A stretch of DNA of 43,808 nt from an uncultured Pelagibacteraceae bacterium (lineage in GTDB: Bacteria > Pseudomonadota > Alphaproteobacteria > Pelagibacterales > Pelagibacteraceae): assembly GCA_902580335.1 (NCBI GenBank), contig CACHKE010000010.1, forward strand, positions 1-43,808, read 5' to 3'. The notes below the pieces were generated by a model that was given only the letters and a program-made list of their open reading frames with translations, did not search any database and had not been told where the DNA came from. The translations under genes were made by a program, and so were the position numbers. Below, piece by piece: positions 15,875 through 25,112 of this stretch (position 1 is the first letter of the stretch; every line of letters starts with the position of its first letter).

Positions 15875-16059
15875 AAGTAAAAAATATTCTAACAATTATC
15901 TTAATAATCATTGGTATATATTTTATTTTTACCTTTAGAGACCATAATTCTAAAAGATCTATCGATGCTTGTATTGCAGGTAGTCAAAAGTTGGATCAAC
16001 CAATGACTATTGAGGAAGCTAAGAAGTTTTGTGAAGAAAAGATAATAAGTAAAAAGTAA
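15871..16059 (+). CDS. Small membrane-anchored protein with two cysteines, 62 aa
   Basis: Starts at GTG within the overlap GTGA with the enoyl-CoA hydratase stop. Residues 6-22 (ILTIILIIIGIYFIFTF) form one membrane helix, followed by a soluble tail containing two cysteines (DACIAGSQ and KFCEEK), which could form a disulfide if periplasmic. The C-terminal EEAKKFCEEKI helix resembles tails of small alphaproteobacterial periplasmic proteins. No family name can be given. The next gene starts 5 nt downstream. Confidence 0.6.
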   Translation: MKVKNILTIILIIIGIYFIFTFRDHNSKRSIDACIAGSQKLDQPMTIEEAKKFCEEKIISKK

Positions 16060-16064
16060 ATAGA

Positions 16065-16466
16065 GTGGAAAATATAAAAGAAATTTTAAAAAAATATAAA
16101 AATATTGCTCTAGTAGGTGCAAGTAAAGATTTAACAAAAACATCATCTATTGTTATGAAATATTTACAAGACAATGGTTTTAAAGTTTACCCCGTAAATC
16201 CGTCCATGAAAGGAGAAAAAATATTAGGAGAAAAAGTTTTTGGAAATATTTCAGAGATTGATAATCCAGTAGAAATAGTAGATGTGTTTAGGCCATCGAA
16301 TGAAGTTATTACAATTGCAGAAGAAACTGTCAAAATAAATGCAAAAGTATTATGGTTACAATTAGACATTAGTAACGAGGAAGCAAAAAAAATTGTTGAG
16401 ACAAATGACATCATTTACATTGACAATAAATGTACGAAGATAGAGTACGAAAAATACTTTAATTAA
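16065..16466 (+). CDS. CoA-binding domain protein (YccU-like)
   Basis: 133-aa Rossmann-fold CoA-binding protein. The N-terminal IALVGASKDLTKTSSIVMKYL (residues 13-33) is the nucleotide-binding turn; NGFKVYPVNPSMKGEKILG near residue 36 and VEIVDVFRPSNEV near residue 67 are standard for this family. It starts at GTG (16065), which has a purine-rich stretch (AGTAAAAAG) upstream; no nearby ATG gives the complete domain. The family binds CoA or acyl-CoA; function in the cell is not established. Context with enoyl-CoA hydratase fits CoA chemistry. Confidence 0.88.
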   Translation: MENIKEILKKYKNIALVGASKDLTKTSSIVMKYLQDNGFKVYPVNPSMKGEKILGEKVFGNISEIDNPVEIVDVFRPSNEVITIAEETVKINAKVLWLQLDISNEEAKKIVETNDIIYIDNKCTKIEYEKYFN

Positions 16467-16479
16467 ATTTTAAAAGAAG

Positions 16480-16953
16480 ATGTTAAAAAAATTCGAGATA
16501 ATATTTAAAGTCTTTATTACTCTGCTCTTTTCAATTTCAATAACTAAAGCTGAATTACTGAAACCTAATAGTGATATAAAACCTTCCAAAGTTGTTGAGA
16601 TTCAATTAAGTGGTCTTCAAAAAAACGACTTAAATTATAAAGATAGTGGGATTGAGCAAACCTGGAATTTTGCGCATCCCAGTAACAAAAAAAATACTGG
16701 CCCTCTACCAAATTTCAAAATGATGATTAAAGGCAACTCATATCAAATGCTTTTAAATCATTTAAGCCATACAATTACACAGGTTGGAGGTGGTGACAAA
16801 TGGGCACAATTTGAGGTGATAATTTTAGATAAAGATAAGATTTATCATAAGTTCAACTGGCAAGTGGAAAAATATACTGCTGAAGGACCTCTTAAGGATT
16901 GTTGGTTGACCACAATGGTTTCTAGCCCGATAGCACTAGGAAGTTCAATTTGA
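16480..16953 (+). CDS. Exported DUF4864-family protein
   Basis: 157-aa protein with an N-terminal signal peptide (hydrophobic residues 9-22, probable cleavage after TKA near residue 25). The mature part shows the DUF4864 pattern: VVEIQLSGLQKNDLN..DSGIEQTWNFAHPSNKKNTGP, then FKMMIKGNSYQMLLNH and WQVEKYTAEGPLKDCWLTT. The fold is related to NTF2-like domains in which a pocket may bind a small ligand; function unknown. It precedes the DMGDH gene with a 56-nt gap. Confidence 0.72.
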   Translation: MLKKFEIIFKVFITLLFSISITKAELLKPNSDIKPSKVVEIQLSGLQKNDLNYKDSGIEQTWNFAHPSNKKNTGPLPNFKMMIKGNSYQMLLNHLSHTITQVGGGDKWAQFEVIILDKDKIYHKFNWQVEKYTAEGPLKDCWLTTMVSSPIALGSSI

Positions 16954-17009
16954 TTATCCATAATACAATTTTGTTTCGTTATGAATAAAAATTTAGTAGG
17001 AATCATTTG

Positions 17010-19442
17010 ATGAAATCTAAAACAAAAGTCGTCGTAGTTGGTGGAGGAGTTGTTGGAGTAAGCGCTCTTTATCATTTAGCAAAAAAAGGCTGGTCAGATG
17101 TTGTTTTAGTTGAAAGAAAAGAATTAACCTCAGGCTCAACTTGGCATGCAGCAGGACTGCTACCTCTTTTTAATATGAGCTATTCTGTTGGTCAACTTCA
17201 CAAGTATGCAGTAAATCTTTATAAAAAGTTAGAGGAAGAGACTGGTAAGAATGTTGGTTTCAGTGTTGTTTCAAATATCCGTTTAGCTAGTACCAAAGAT
17301 AGAATGGATGAGTATCATCAATATGCTGGTGTAGCTAAAACAATTGGGGTTGACGTAAAATTTTTGACACCTCAACAAGTTAAAGAAATTTGGCCGCTTT
17401 GTCATACTGATGATTTAGTTGGAGCAATTCAACACCCAGAAGATGGATACATCCAACCTGCAGACTTAACACAGGCACTTGCCTCAGGTGCTAGGAACAG
17501 GGGAGCTGAGATTTATAGAAATACAACAGTGTTATCAATGAGACAAACTAAAGAAGGATGGATTGTTGAAACAGACAAAGGATCAATTGAATGTGAACAT
17601 GTCATTTCATGCTCAGGAAATTTTGCAAGACAAACTGGTGAAATGGTTGGATTAGATATTCCAGTTATTCCTGTGGAACATCAATATATTGTAACTGAAC
17701 CGCATCCAGAAATACAAAAAAGAAAAAAAGAAGGTCTACCAGAGATGGGTGTATTAAGAGATAGCGATAGTAGATGGTATATGAGAGAGGAGGCTGGTGG
17801 ATTAATATTAGGTCCATATGAAGATGGTGCACCAGCGTGTTATGTCGAAGGTCCCTCAAAAGATTCTGAATATGAATTGTTTCAAGAAGATTTAGATAGA
17901 CTTGCTCCGCATATCGAAGGAGCAATACATAGAGTTCCGGCATTTGGAGAAGTTGGAGTGAAAAAAGTTTATAATGGTGCAATATGTTATACACCAGATG
18001 GTAATCCCATTGTTGGTCCAGCCTGGGGACTTAAAAATTTTTGGATTAATGAGGGACATAGTTTTGGAATAACTGCAGCAGGTGGAGCAGGTTGGCAATT
18101 AGCAGAATGGATCGTTGATGGTGAACCAACGATTGATATGCTTGGTGTTGAACCAAGACGTTACGGAAATTATGCAACAAAGTCTTATCTTAAAGCAAAA
18201 AATGAGGAAGCATACAGTCATGTATTTATTGTTCATTATCCTGATGAAGAGAGACCAGCTGCAAGACCTTTAAGAACATCTCCTTGTTATGAAAGAATGA
18301 AAAATCTTGGTGCTGTCTTTGGACAAAAATTTGGATGGGAAAGACCAAACTTTTTTGCAACAGATGGCATGGAACAAAAAGATCATTGGTCATTTAGAAG
18401 ATCAAAATGGTTTGATGCAATTAAGAAAGAATGTGAAAACGTTAAAAAGAATGTTGGACTTTTAGATATGACAGCCTTTGCAAAATGTAGAATAAAAGGT
18501 CCAAAGGCTGAAGAATTTTTAGACTACCTAGTTGCTAACAAACTTCCAAAAAAAATTGGGAGAATTAATTTGTGTCATGCGCTAAATACTAAAGGTGGTG
18601 TTCACTCTGAGTTTACAATTATGAAAGAGGCTGAAAATAGTTATTATTTGGTTTCAGCTGGAGCGAATTTAAGATTAGACCATGATTGGATACAAAAATG
18701 GATGCCAACAGATGGTTCAGTTATATTCGAGGATTTAACAAATAGCACAGGTGTGCTCGTTGTAGCTGGCCCTAAAGCAAGAGAGCTTATGCAGAAAGTT
18801 TCGACCGACGATTTTTCAAACGAAAACTTTAAATGGCTAACAGCAAAAAATGTTAATGTTGGATACGCTCCTGTTAATGCTATGAGAGTAAATTTTGTTG
18901 GTGAACTTGGTTGGGAATTACACCATCCAATTGAATATCAAAACCATATTTTTGATAAATTAATGGAAGCAGGTAAAGATCTCGGTCTAAAACCTTTTGG
19001 CATCAGAGCGATGAACAGTTTAAGAGTTGAAAAATCTTATAAACTTGTAGGAACTGAACTATCAATTGAGTATTCACCTTATGAGTCTGGTCTAGATAGA
19101 TTTATACATCCAAACAAAGGTAATTTCATAGGACTTGATGCATTAAACAAATGGAGAGAAAAGGGTTTTGATAATAAATTAGTAACACTAGAGGTTCATG
19201 ACACAACAGACTCAGATGTTTTAGGTAACAATCCAATTTATAAAGATGACAAAGTCGTTGGGCGAGCAACAGGAGGGGAATATGGATTTAGATTAGATAA
19301 ATCTATTGCCTTAGCCATGGTGAAACCTGATTTAGCAAATATTGGAGAAAAACTTAAAGTTGATATTCTTGGAAAAATGTATGAGGCTACAATAGTAGAA
19401 GAGAGTCCATACGATTCTGAAAATAAACTATTGAGAGCCTAA
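17010..19442 (+). CDS. dmgdh: Dimethylglycine dehydrogenase-type FAD/folate oxidoreductase
   Basis: Oxidative N-demethylation of dimethylglycine (or a close relative) to sarcosine, giving methylene-THF and passing electrons to ETF. 810 aa from the ATG at 17010; a TTG just before it is not needed, and AGGA lies 9 nt upstream. The N-terminal DAO-type FAD domain has [18 protein letters not shown] (residues 7-24) and [10 protein letters not shown], whose His46 matches the covalent FAD-attachment histidine of rat DMGDH. An FAO_M-type linker follows near residues 370-425, then a GcvT folate domain, with [16 protein letters not shown] near 630. It directly precedes etfB, etfA and ETF-QO, as expected for an ETF-linked enzyme. 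Sarcosine dehydrogenase is the main alternative. Confidence 0.9.
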   Translation: MKSKTKVVVVGGGVVGVSALYHLAKKGWSDVVLVERKELTSGSTWHAAGLLPLFNMSYSVGQLHKYAVNLYKKLEEETGKNVGFSVVSNIRLASTKDRMDEYHQYAGVAKTIGVDVKFLTPQQVKEIWPLCHTDDLVGAIQHPEDGYIQPADLTQALASGARNRGAEIYRNTTVLSMRQTKEGWIVETDKGSIECEHVISCSGNFARQTGEMVGLDIPVIPVEHQYIVTEPHPEIQKRKKEGLPEMGVLRDSDSRWYMREEAGGLILGPYEDGAPACYVEGPSKDSEYELFQEDLDRLAPHIEGAIHRVPAFGEVGVKKVYNGAICYTPDGNPIVGPAWGLKNFWINEGHSFGITAAGGAGWQLAEWIVDGEPTIDMLGVEPRRYGNYATKSYLKAKNEEAYSHVFIVHYPDEERPAARPLRTSPCYERMKNLGAVFGQKFGWERPNFFATDGMEQKDHWSFRRSKWFDAIKKECENVKKNVGLLDMTAFAKCRIKGPKAEEFLDYLVANKLPKKIGRINLCHALNTKGGVHSEFTIMKEAENSYYLVSAGANLRLDHDWIQKWMPTDGSVIFEDLTNSTGVLVVAGPKARELMQKVSTDDFSNENFKWLTAKNVNVGYAPVNAMRVNFVGELGWELHHPIEYQNHIFDKLMEAGKDLGLKPFGIRAMNSLRVEKSYKLVGTELSIEYSPYESGLDRFIHPNKGNFIGLDALNKWREKGFDNKLVTLEVHDTTDSDVLGNNPIYKDDKVVGRATGGEYGFRLDKSIALAMVKPDLANIGEKLKVDILGKMYEATIVEESPYDSENKLLRA

Positions 19443-20191
19443 TGAAAATTTTAGTCGCAGTAAAAAGAGTAATTGATTACAATGTTCAAGTCAGAGTTAA
19501 AGAGGATAACACTGGTGTAGTAACTGAAAATGTTAAGATGTCTACCAATCCACCAGATGATAATGCGATTGAGGAGGCAGTAAAAATTAAAGAGTCAGGA
19601 AAAGCAACTGAAGTAGTTGCAGTAAGTGTTGGAGAAGAGAAAGCTCAAGAAACCGTTCGTAAAGCATTAGCGGTTGGAGCTGATAGAGGCATTCTTATTA
19701 AAGCTGATGGAATTTTAGAACCTTTAGCCGTTTCCAAATTATTACAAAAAATTGTTGAAAAAGAAAAACCAGATTTAGTTTTTATGGGAAAACAAGCAAT
19801 TGATGATGATTGTAATCAAACAGGTCAAATGTTAAGTGCTTTACTAAATTGGCCTCAAGCAACATTTGCTTCAAAGATAGAGATTAAAGATAAAAAACTT
19901 GAAGTTACGAGAGAGATTGACGAAGGATTAGAGACAATAGAGATTAATATTCCTGCAATTGTAACTTGTGATTTAAGACTTAATGAACCAAGATATGCGT
20001 CTTTGCCCAACATAATGAAGGCTAAAAAGAAACCTATTGAGCAAATAAATGCGTCAGATTTAGGAGTAGATACATCACCAAGAATCGAGCAAATTAAGGT
20101 TGAAGAGCCACCAAAAAGAAAAGCTGGTATAAAAGTAAAAAGTGTGGCTGAGCTAGTGCAAAAATTAAAAAATGAGGCTAAAGTAATATAA
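19442..20191 (+). CDS. etfB: Electron transfer flavoprotein beta subunit
   Basis: 249 aa; takes electrons from flavoprotein dehydrogenases as the EtfAB heterodimer. The N-terminus [36 protein letters not shown] (near 38), GADRGILI and [22 protein letters not shown] (near 115) are classic EtfB motifs. It overlaps the DMGDH stop by one nucleotide (TAATG), so the four genes form an electron-transfer operon. Confidence 0.97.
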   Translation: MKILVAVKRVIDYNVQVRVKEDNTGVVTENVKMSTNPPDDNAIEEAVKIKESGKATEVVAVSVGEEKAQETVRKALAVGADRGILIKADGILEPLAVSKLLQKIVEKEKPDLVFMGKQAIDDDCNQTGQMLSALLNWPQATFASKIEIKDKKLEVTREIDEGLETIEINIPAIVTCDLRLNEPRYASLPNIMKAKKKPIEQINASDLGVDTSPRIEQIKVEEPPKRKAGIKVKSVAELVQKLKNEAKVI

Positions 20192-21144
20192 TGTCAGTTT
20201 TATTAGTTGCAGAACACAACAATAAAGAACTTAAACCTTTTACACTGAATGCTGTAACTGCAGCCTCTCAAATGGATACAGATCTTCATGCTGTAATTAT
20301 TGGTAGTAACTGTGGAGATGCAGCAAAAAAATTATCAGAGTTACCATTAGTCAAAAAAGTAATTCAAGTAGAAGCAGCTCATTACGAAAACTTTGTGGCA
20401 GAAAATTTTGCACCAGTAATAGTGAAATTAGCAGAAAACTATTCACATGTTGTTTGTTCAGCTAATACATTTGGTAAAAATTTGATGCCAAGGATTGCAG
20501 CTTCTTTAGACACTTCTCAAGTCAGTGACATTATTAAGGTAATTTCTGCAGATACATTTTTAAGACCAATTTATGCTGGAAATGCATTTGCAACTGTTAA
20601 AAGCAAAGATCCAAAAAAATGTATAACTATTAGACCAACTTCTTTTGATCCATGTGAGAGTTCAGGCGGATCTGCACCAATTGAAAAAGCTGAACCAAGT
20701 GAAGAGTTTAATAATACAAAATTTGTAAAAAGAGAGGAAATTAAGTCAGATAGACCAGAACTTGGAACTGCAAGAGTGGTTGTTTCTGGCGGAAGAGGAA
20801 TGCAGAGTGGAGACAATTTTAAATTGATCACTTCTGTTGCTGATAAATTAAATGCTGCTATTGGAGCATCAAGAGCAGCTGTGGATGCTGGATATATAAG
20901 CAACGATCATCAAGTGGGTCAAACTGGAAAAGTTGTGGTTCCAGATTTATATATTGCCATTGGTATTTCTGGTGCTATTCAGCATTTAGCTGGAATGAAA
21001 GAAAGCAAGGTGATTGTCGCAATCAATAAGGATGGTGAAGCTCCAATTTTTAGTGTTGCAGACTATGGTCTAGAAGCTGATCTTTTTGAAGCAGTACCTC
21101 AATTTATTGAGGAACTGAACAAATTAAACACTATACAAAAATAA
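20191..21144 (+). CDS. etfA: Electron transfer flavoprotein alpha subunit
   Basis: 317 aa, FAD-binding partner of EtfB. The C-terminal FAD motif is clear: VVSGGRGMQSGDNFKLI near residue 198, GASRAAVDAGYISNDHQVGQTGKVV near 229 (family motif SRxAVDxGxxxxxxQVGQTG) and LYIAIGISGAIQHLAGM near 258. It starts in a TAATG overlap with etfB. Confidence 0.97.
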   Translation: MSVLLVAEHNNKELKPFTLNAVTAASQMDTDLHAVIIGSNCGDAAKKLSELPLVKKVIQVEAAHYENFVAENFAPVIVKLAENYSHVVCSANTFGKNLMPRIAASLDTSQVSDIIKVISADTFLRPIYAGNAFATVKSKDPKKCITIRPTSFDPCESSGGSAPIEKAEPSEEFNNTKFVKREEIKSDRPELGTARVVVSGGRGMQSGDNFKLITSVADKLNAAIGASRAAVDAGYISNDHQVGQTGKVVVPDLYIAIGISGAIQHLAGMKESKVIVAINKDGEAPIFSVADYGLEADLFEAVPQFIEELNKLNTIQK

Positions 21145-21165
21145 TATAATCTGTAAAAAATTGTT

Positions 21166-22785
21166 ATGTCCAGAGAGTCAATGGAATACGATGTTGTAAT
21201 TGTTGGTGGAGGACCATCAGGATTAACAACTGCTATTAAACTAAAACAATTAAATTCAAATTTAAATATTTGTGTTTTAGAGAAAGCATCTGAGATCGGT
21301 GCCCATATATTAAGTGGAAATGTTTTTGAAACTAGAGCACTAGACGAATTAATTCCAAATTGGAAAGATTTAAATCCACCTATAAAAACAAAAGTCACTA
21401 AGGAAAAATTTTTATTTTTAGGGAAAACAAAATCTTTAAGTTGGCCCACTTGGTTGCTACCTGCTGTTCAAAAAAATCATAAAAATTATATTATAAGTCT
21501 TGCAAATTTATGTAGATGGCTTGCTGAGCAAGCAGAAACACTTGGTGTAGAAATATTTCCAGGGTTTCCTGCAAGTGAGATTTTATTTAATGACGATGGC
21601 TCCGTTAAAGGTGTAGCTACTCAGGACATGGGTATAGACAAACAAGGAAATAAAAAAGATAGTTTTGAACCAGGTATTGAACTTATAGGCAAGGTTACAG
21701 TTTTTGCTGAAGGTTGTCGTGGTCATTTAGGAAAACAATTAATTAAAAAATTTAATCTTGATAAAGAGAAAGATCCCCAACAATATGGAATTGGATTTAA
21801 AGAAATTTGGGAAATAGATGAAAAAAATCATGAAGAAGGATTAGTGATGCATACAGCTGGATGGCCTTTAGATAATAACACTTATGGTGGAAGTTTCATT
21901 TATCATGCAGAAAACAAACAAGTGTTTTTAGGATATGTAATAGGTTTAGATTATCAAAATCCTCACCTTTCTCCTTTTGATGAGTTTCAAAGATTCAAAA
22001 CACATCCATCAATAAAAAAAATTATAGAGGGTGGAAAAAGAATCTCTTATGGCGCTAGAGCTTTAATTGAAGGGGGGATTCAAAGTTTACCAAAAATGTT
22101 TATGCCAGGTGCATTACTTATTGGATGTGACGCGGGAACTTTAAACATGCCAAAAATAAAAGGATCTCACACTGCTATGAAAAGTGGAATTTTAGCTGCA
22201 GAGGCTATCAATGAACATATTCAGTCTAAAAAAGATTTATCATTATATGAGGAATTATTTAAAAAAAGCTGGTTATATAAAGAACTGTATCAAGCAAGAA
22301 ATGTAAAACCTAGTTTTAGTTGGGGTTTAATTTTAGGTATAATTTTTACAGGAATTGATCAAATTTTATTTAGAGGAAAACTTCCATTTACATTAAGACA
22401 TAAGCATTCCGATCATGAAACCTTAAAACCTGCAGATAAAATGCCGAAAATTGATTATCCTAAACCTGACAATGTGATTACTTTTGATAAAACAACCTCA
22501 GTTTATTTGACTGGGACTAATCATGAGGATAATCAGCCAGTGCACTTACAGCTAAAAGATAAAGATTTACCTATAAAATATACTCTGGAGAAATATGACG
22601 AGCCAGCACAAAGATATTGTCCAGCGGGAGTTTATGAGGTTCAAAAAGAAAATGATATTAACAAGTTTGTTATTAACGCTCAGAACTGTATTCATTGTAA
22701 AACTTGCGATATTAAAGAACCTTCTCAAAATATAGTTTGGGTCACTCCGGAGGGAGGTGGTGGACCAAAGTATGGAAATATGTAA
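21166..22785 (+). CDS. Electron transfer flavoprotein-ubiquinone oxidoreductase
   Basis: Passes electrons from reduced ETF to ubiquinone at the inner membrane. 539 aa. The FAD motif YDVVIVGGGPSGLTTAIKLK is at residues 8-27, and the C-terminal 4Fe-4S ligands appear as RYCPAGVYE, then NCIHCKTCDIKEPSQNI, with the family terminal motif TPEGGGGPKYGNM. A second in-frame ATG at 21181 would remove the first five residues; the start is not settled by a clear Shine-Dalgarno. It ends the DMGDH-etfBA operon. Confidence 0.95.
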   Translation: MSRESMEYDVVIVGGGPSGLTTAIKLKQLNSNLNICVLEKASEIGAHILSGNVFETRALDELIPNWKDLNPPIKTKVTKEKFLFLGKTKSLSWPTWLLPAVQKNHKNYIISLANLCRWLAEQAETLGVEIFPGFPASEILFNDDGSVKGVATQDMGIDKQGNKKDSFEPGIELIGKVTVFAEGCRGHLGKQLIKKFNLDKEKDPQQYGIGFKEIWEIDEKNHEEGLVMHTAGWPLDNNTYGGSFIYHAENKQVFLGYVIGLDYQNPHLSPFDEFQRFKTHPSIKKIIEGGKRISYGARALIEGGIQSLPKMFMPGALLIGCDAGTLNMPKIKGSHTAMKSGILAAEAINEHIQSKKDLSLYEELFKKSWLYKELYQARNVKPSFSWGLILGIIFTGIDQILFRGKLPFTLRHKHSDHETLKPADKMPKIDYPKPDNVITFDKTTSVYLTGTNHEDNQPVHLQLKDKDLPIKYTLEKYDEPAQRYCPAGVYEVQKENDINKFVINAQNCIHCKTCDIKEPSQNIVWVTPEGGGGPKYGNM

Positions 22786-22789
22786 TTAG

Positions 22790-22954
22790 CTATCTTAGAA
22801 AATTAGCAAAAATTATTACTATTCCAATAATACCTAGCCAAATAATAAGATTTTTCAAAAAAACTTTTTTATTTTTATTTGCATAATAAAAACCTGGGAA
22901 GACCAGTGCAATTACTAATAAAAGATATATAACTGATAAAATATTTTCACCCAT
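22790..22954 (-). CDS. Small two-helix membrane protein, 54 aa
   Basis: ORF of 54 codons with two hydrophobic helices (residues 5-23 and 34-51) separated by a basic loop YANKNKKVFLKN. The arrangement resembles the N-terminal membrane part of alphaproteobacterial TIGR02281-type aspartic proteases, but only the anchor is present here. It lies 14 nt after the DUF2237 stop on the same strand, so it is likely cotranscribed. The ETF-QO stop on the other strand is 5 nt away. Confidence 0.6.
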   Translation of the reverse strand: MGENILSVIYLLLVIALVFPGFYYANKNKKVFLKNLIIWLGIIGIVIIFANFLR

Positions 22955-22968
22955 AATCCAAATTTATT

Positions 22969-23343
22969 TTATGAAAGATCTATTGCAAATTTTTTAAGTG
23001 TTTCGATTGGTAAAACTTTCAATGTATTTTCATGAGTTCGTTTCAAAAAAATTGGGCAACCTTTTCCAGCCTCTACAGCTCTTGCATACCAAGTTGCGCA
23101 AACACACCAGCCGTCTCCATCTTTTAAGCCTGGAAACCCAAATTCTGGGTGAGGTGTGATTAAATCATTTCCAGCTTCTTTACACCATTCCAAAAATTCT
23201 GTTGTAACCTTTGCACAAACAGTGTGTAACCCATGATCATTTTCATCAGTATTACAACAACCATCTCTATACCAACCAGTTAAAGGATCAAGAGAACATT
23301 CCTCTAATTTTTCTCCAAGAACATTTTTTTGAATTTTATCCAT
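22969..23343 (-). CDS. DUF2237 family protein
   Basis: 124 aa from the ATG at 23343 (MDKIQKNVLG), which overlaps the upstream stop by 8 nt (ATGGATAA); ATG 23352 and TTG 23370 are alternatives. The family signature is strong: KNVLGEKLEECSLDPLTGWY, RDGCCNTDENDHGLHTVCA, GNDLITPHPEFGFPGL and GDGWCVCATWYARAVEAG. The many conserved cysteines suggest metal binding. Function is unknown. Confidence 0.92.
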   Translation of the reverse strand: MDKIQKNVLGEKLEECSLDPLTGWYRDGCCNTDENDHGLHTVCAKVTTEFLEWCKEAGNDLITPHPEFGFPGLKDGDGWCVCATWYARAVEAGKGCPIFLKRTHENTLKVLPIETLKKFAIDLS

Positions 23344-23944
23344 TGAAAACATTAAGTGTTTTTTTATCAATATCTAAATTAAATGAAAAAGATCTTCTTT
23401 CTCCTTCTCTTTTAAAAGGGTACGCAGTATGCATTAAGTAATTTGGAAATATAATCATATCCCCAACTTTTGGATTATGGTTATACAAACTATTACTCAA
23501 GAAAGATTTTGATCCATGTATAAAATCTATTGTTCCATTCGTTTTAAGTCTTTTTGTACCTTTGGTAATATTTTTGGGAATTTTTAAATAACCAACACCT
23601 GAAATGTTACCGCTATGAAAATGAACTGGGTTATACTCATTTTTATATTGTCTGACTATCCAAAAACTTTTTAAGTTTATTTTTTTTAAATTCTTGTTGG
23701 TACTTTTTTTTATATATTTCTTTACATTCATTTTTATGAATTTAAAAAGATATTTGTTCACAAATGTGTTTGACAACCTTATTTCTTGTTTAACTTGACC
23801 AACAAGTTTTTTTGAGTAGTCACTTTTTTTTAATCTTGATCTGTTATTAACAATAAGATCAACTTCTTTATTAATTAAATTTATAATTTTTAAAGGAATT
23901 TTAGTTATAGCAATTTTGGGGCCAAAAGGTTTTAAGACTCTCAT
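23336..23944 (-). CDS. Putative 2-oxoglutarate/Fe(II)-dependent oxygenase-like protein
   Basis: 202 aa, starting at the ATG at 23944 (MRVLKPFGPK), 7 nt after the hisI stop; the longer frame upstream runs inside hisI. The core matches TIGR02466-type oxygenases: YNPVHFHSGNISGVGYLKIP near residue 111 (HxH in the family's metal-site segment), GDMIIFPNYLMHTAYPF near residue 165 with the distal histidine, and ERRSFSFNLD with the 2-oxoglutarate-binding arginine. The substrate is unknown. Lysine-rich composition reflects the A+T bias. Confidence 0.72.
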   Translation of the reverse strand: MRVLKPFGPKIAITKIPLKIINLINKEVDLIVNNRSRLKKSDYSKKLVGQVKQEIRLSNTFVNKYLFKFIKMNVKKYIKKSTNKNLKKINLKSFWIVRQYKNEYNPVHFHSGNISGVGYLKIPKNITKGTKRLKTNGTIDFIHGSKSFLSNSLYNHNPKVGDMIIFPNYLMHTAYPFKREGERRSFSFNLDIDKKTLNVFNG

Positions 23945-23951
23945 AATATTA

Positions 23952-24419
23952 TTAAATTTTAGTTGGATTGGGCTGACCCTTATAAACTTTTTCTGGGTCA
24001 AATTTTTTTTCTTTTTCAGTAAATTTCATCTCAATTTTCCTACCATTTTTAATCGGCCCAAGAGGTATAGATCTATAGAAACAAGATCTGTAACCGACGT
24101 GACAACTAGCTCCGTCTCCAATATCAACAGTAAGCAAAACCGAGTCTTGGTCATCATCAATTTTGATTTCAGTCACTTTCTGAATAAAACCACTTGTTTT
24201 GCCTTTGTGCCAAATAGCCTTTCTTGATCTGCTATAGTAGTGAGCTTCTTTTGTTTCAATTGTTTTTTTTAATGCTTCAACGTTCATATAACCATGCATT
24301 AAAATTTCTTTTGTTTGAGAGCACATTGTGATGACAGGTATTAAACCTTCATTATCAAATTTTGGTGATAGAAGATTTCCTTCTTCAATTTCAACCACAT
24401 TTTCTCTTTTTTTGAACAT
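23952..24419 (-). CDS. hisI: Phosphoribosyl-AMP cyclohydrolase
   Basis: Third step of histidine biosynthesis: opens the purine ring of PR-AMP. 155 aa without the PR-ATP pyrophosphatase (HisE) domain. Motifs are MHGYMNVEALKKTIETKEAH (near residue 41), SRSRKAIWHKGKTSG (near 64), and the metal site DIGDGASCHVGYRSCFYR (near 99). It starts a minus-strand run with the oxygenase, DUF2237 and a small membrane protein, and is divergent from folE with a 76-nt gap. Confidence 0.95.
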   Translation of the reverse strand: MFKKRENVVEIEEGNLLSPKFDNEGLIPVITMCSQTKEILMHGYMNVEALKKTIETKEAHYYSRSRKAIWHKGKTSGFIQKVTEIKIDDDQDSVLLTVDIGDGASCHVGYRSCFYRSIPLGPIKNGRKIEMKFTEKEKKFDPEKVYKGQPNPTKI

Positions 24420-24495
24420 ATTCGGTGATTATGTAGCACATATAGAGATATATTAAATATTTTAAAAATGCACATTTATATGTATAAACCCCTCC

Positions 24496-25110
24496 ATGAA
24501 GTTAGTTAAAGACATTGATAATAATCAAAATTCAAAGAAGATTTCTGACAAAGAAGCAGAAGAAGCTTTTAAAACTATTTTGTCGTGGATGGGTGAAGAT
24601 CCTAATAGAGAAGGATTATTGGAAACTCCAAAAAGAGTTGTTAAAGCATTTAAGGAGTATTTCAAAGGTTATAAGGAAGATCCTATTCAAGTTTTAGATA
24701 AAACTTTTGGCGATGTGGATGGGTATGATGACATGGTTATTCAAAAAAATATTTCTGTTCAAAGTCATTGCGAACATCATATGGCACCAATAATTGGTAA
24801 AGCTCATGTAGCTTACATACCTAATGAAAGAGTTGTTGGATTAAGTAAATTAGCAAGAGTAGTAGAGGTTTTTTCTAAAAGATTACAAACCCAAGAAAGA
24901 TTAACTATGCAGATTGCGAATACACTAATGCAATCTCTAGATGCAAAAGGGGTGGCTGTTACAATAGACTCAACTCACCAATGTATGACTATGAGAGGGA
25001 TTAAAAAGGAACAAGCTACAACAGTCACAAATTATTATTTAGGTCAATTCAAAGAAGATTTAAGTTATCAAAATAGATATTTAAGGTTAATAAGCAATTC
25101 AAAAGATTAA
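24496..25110 (+). CDS. folE: GTP cyclohydrolase I
   Basis: First step of tetrahydrofolate synthesis: GTP to dihydroneopterin triphosphate. 204 aa. The zinc and substrate motifs are SVQSHCEHHMAPIIGKAHVAYIP near residue 91, GLSKLARVVEVFSKRLQTQERLT near 116, and STHQCMTMRGI near 158, which supplies the second zinc cysteine. In this window, where three folate-dependent C1-transfer proteins are encoded, it supplies their cofactor. acuI starts 3 nt after its stop. Confidence 0.97.
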   Translation: MKLVKDIDNNQNSKKISDKEAEEAFKTILSWMGEDPNREGLLETPKRVVKAFKEYFKGYKEDPIQVLDKTFGDVDGYDDMVIQKNISVQSHCEHHMAPIIGKAHVAYIPNERVVGLSKLARVVEVFSKRLQTQERLTMQIANTLMQSLDAKGVAVTIDSTHQCMTMRGIKKEQATTVTNYYLGQFKEDLSYQNRYLRLISNSKD

Positions 25111-25112
25111 AA

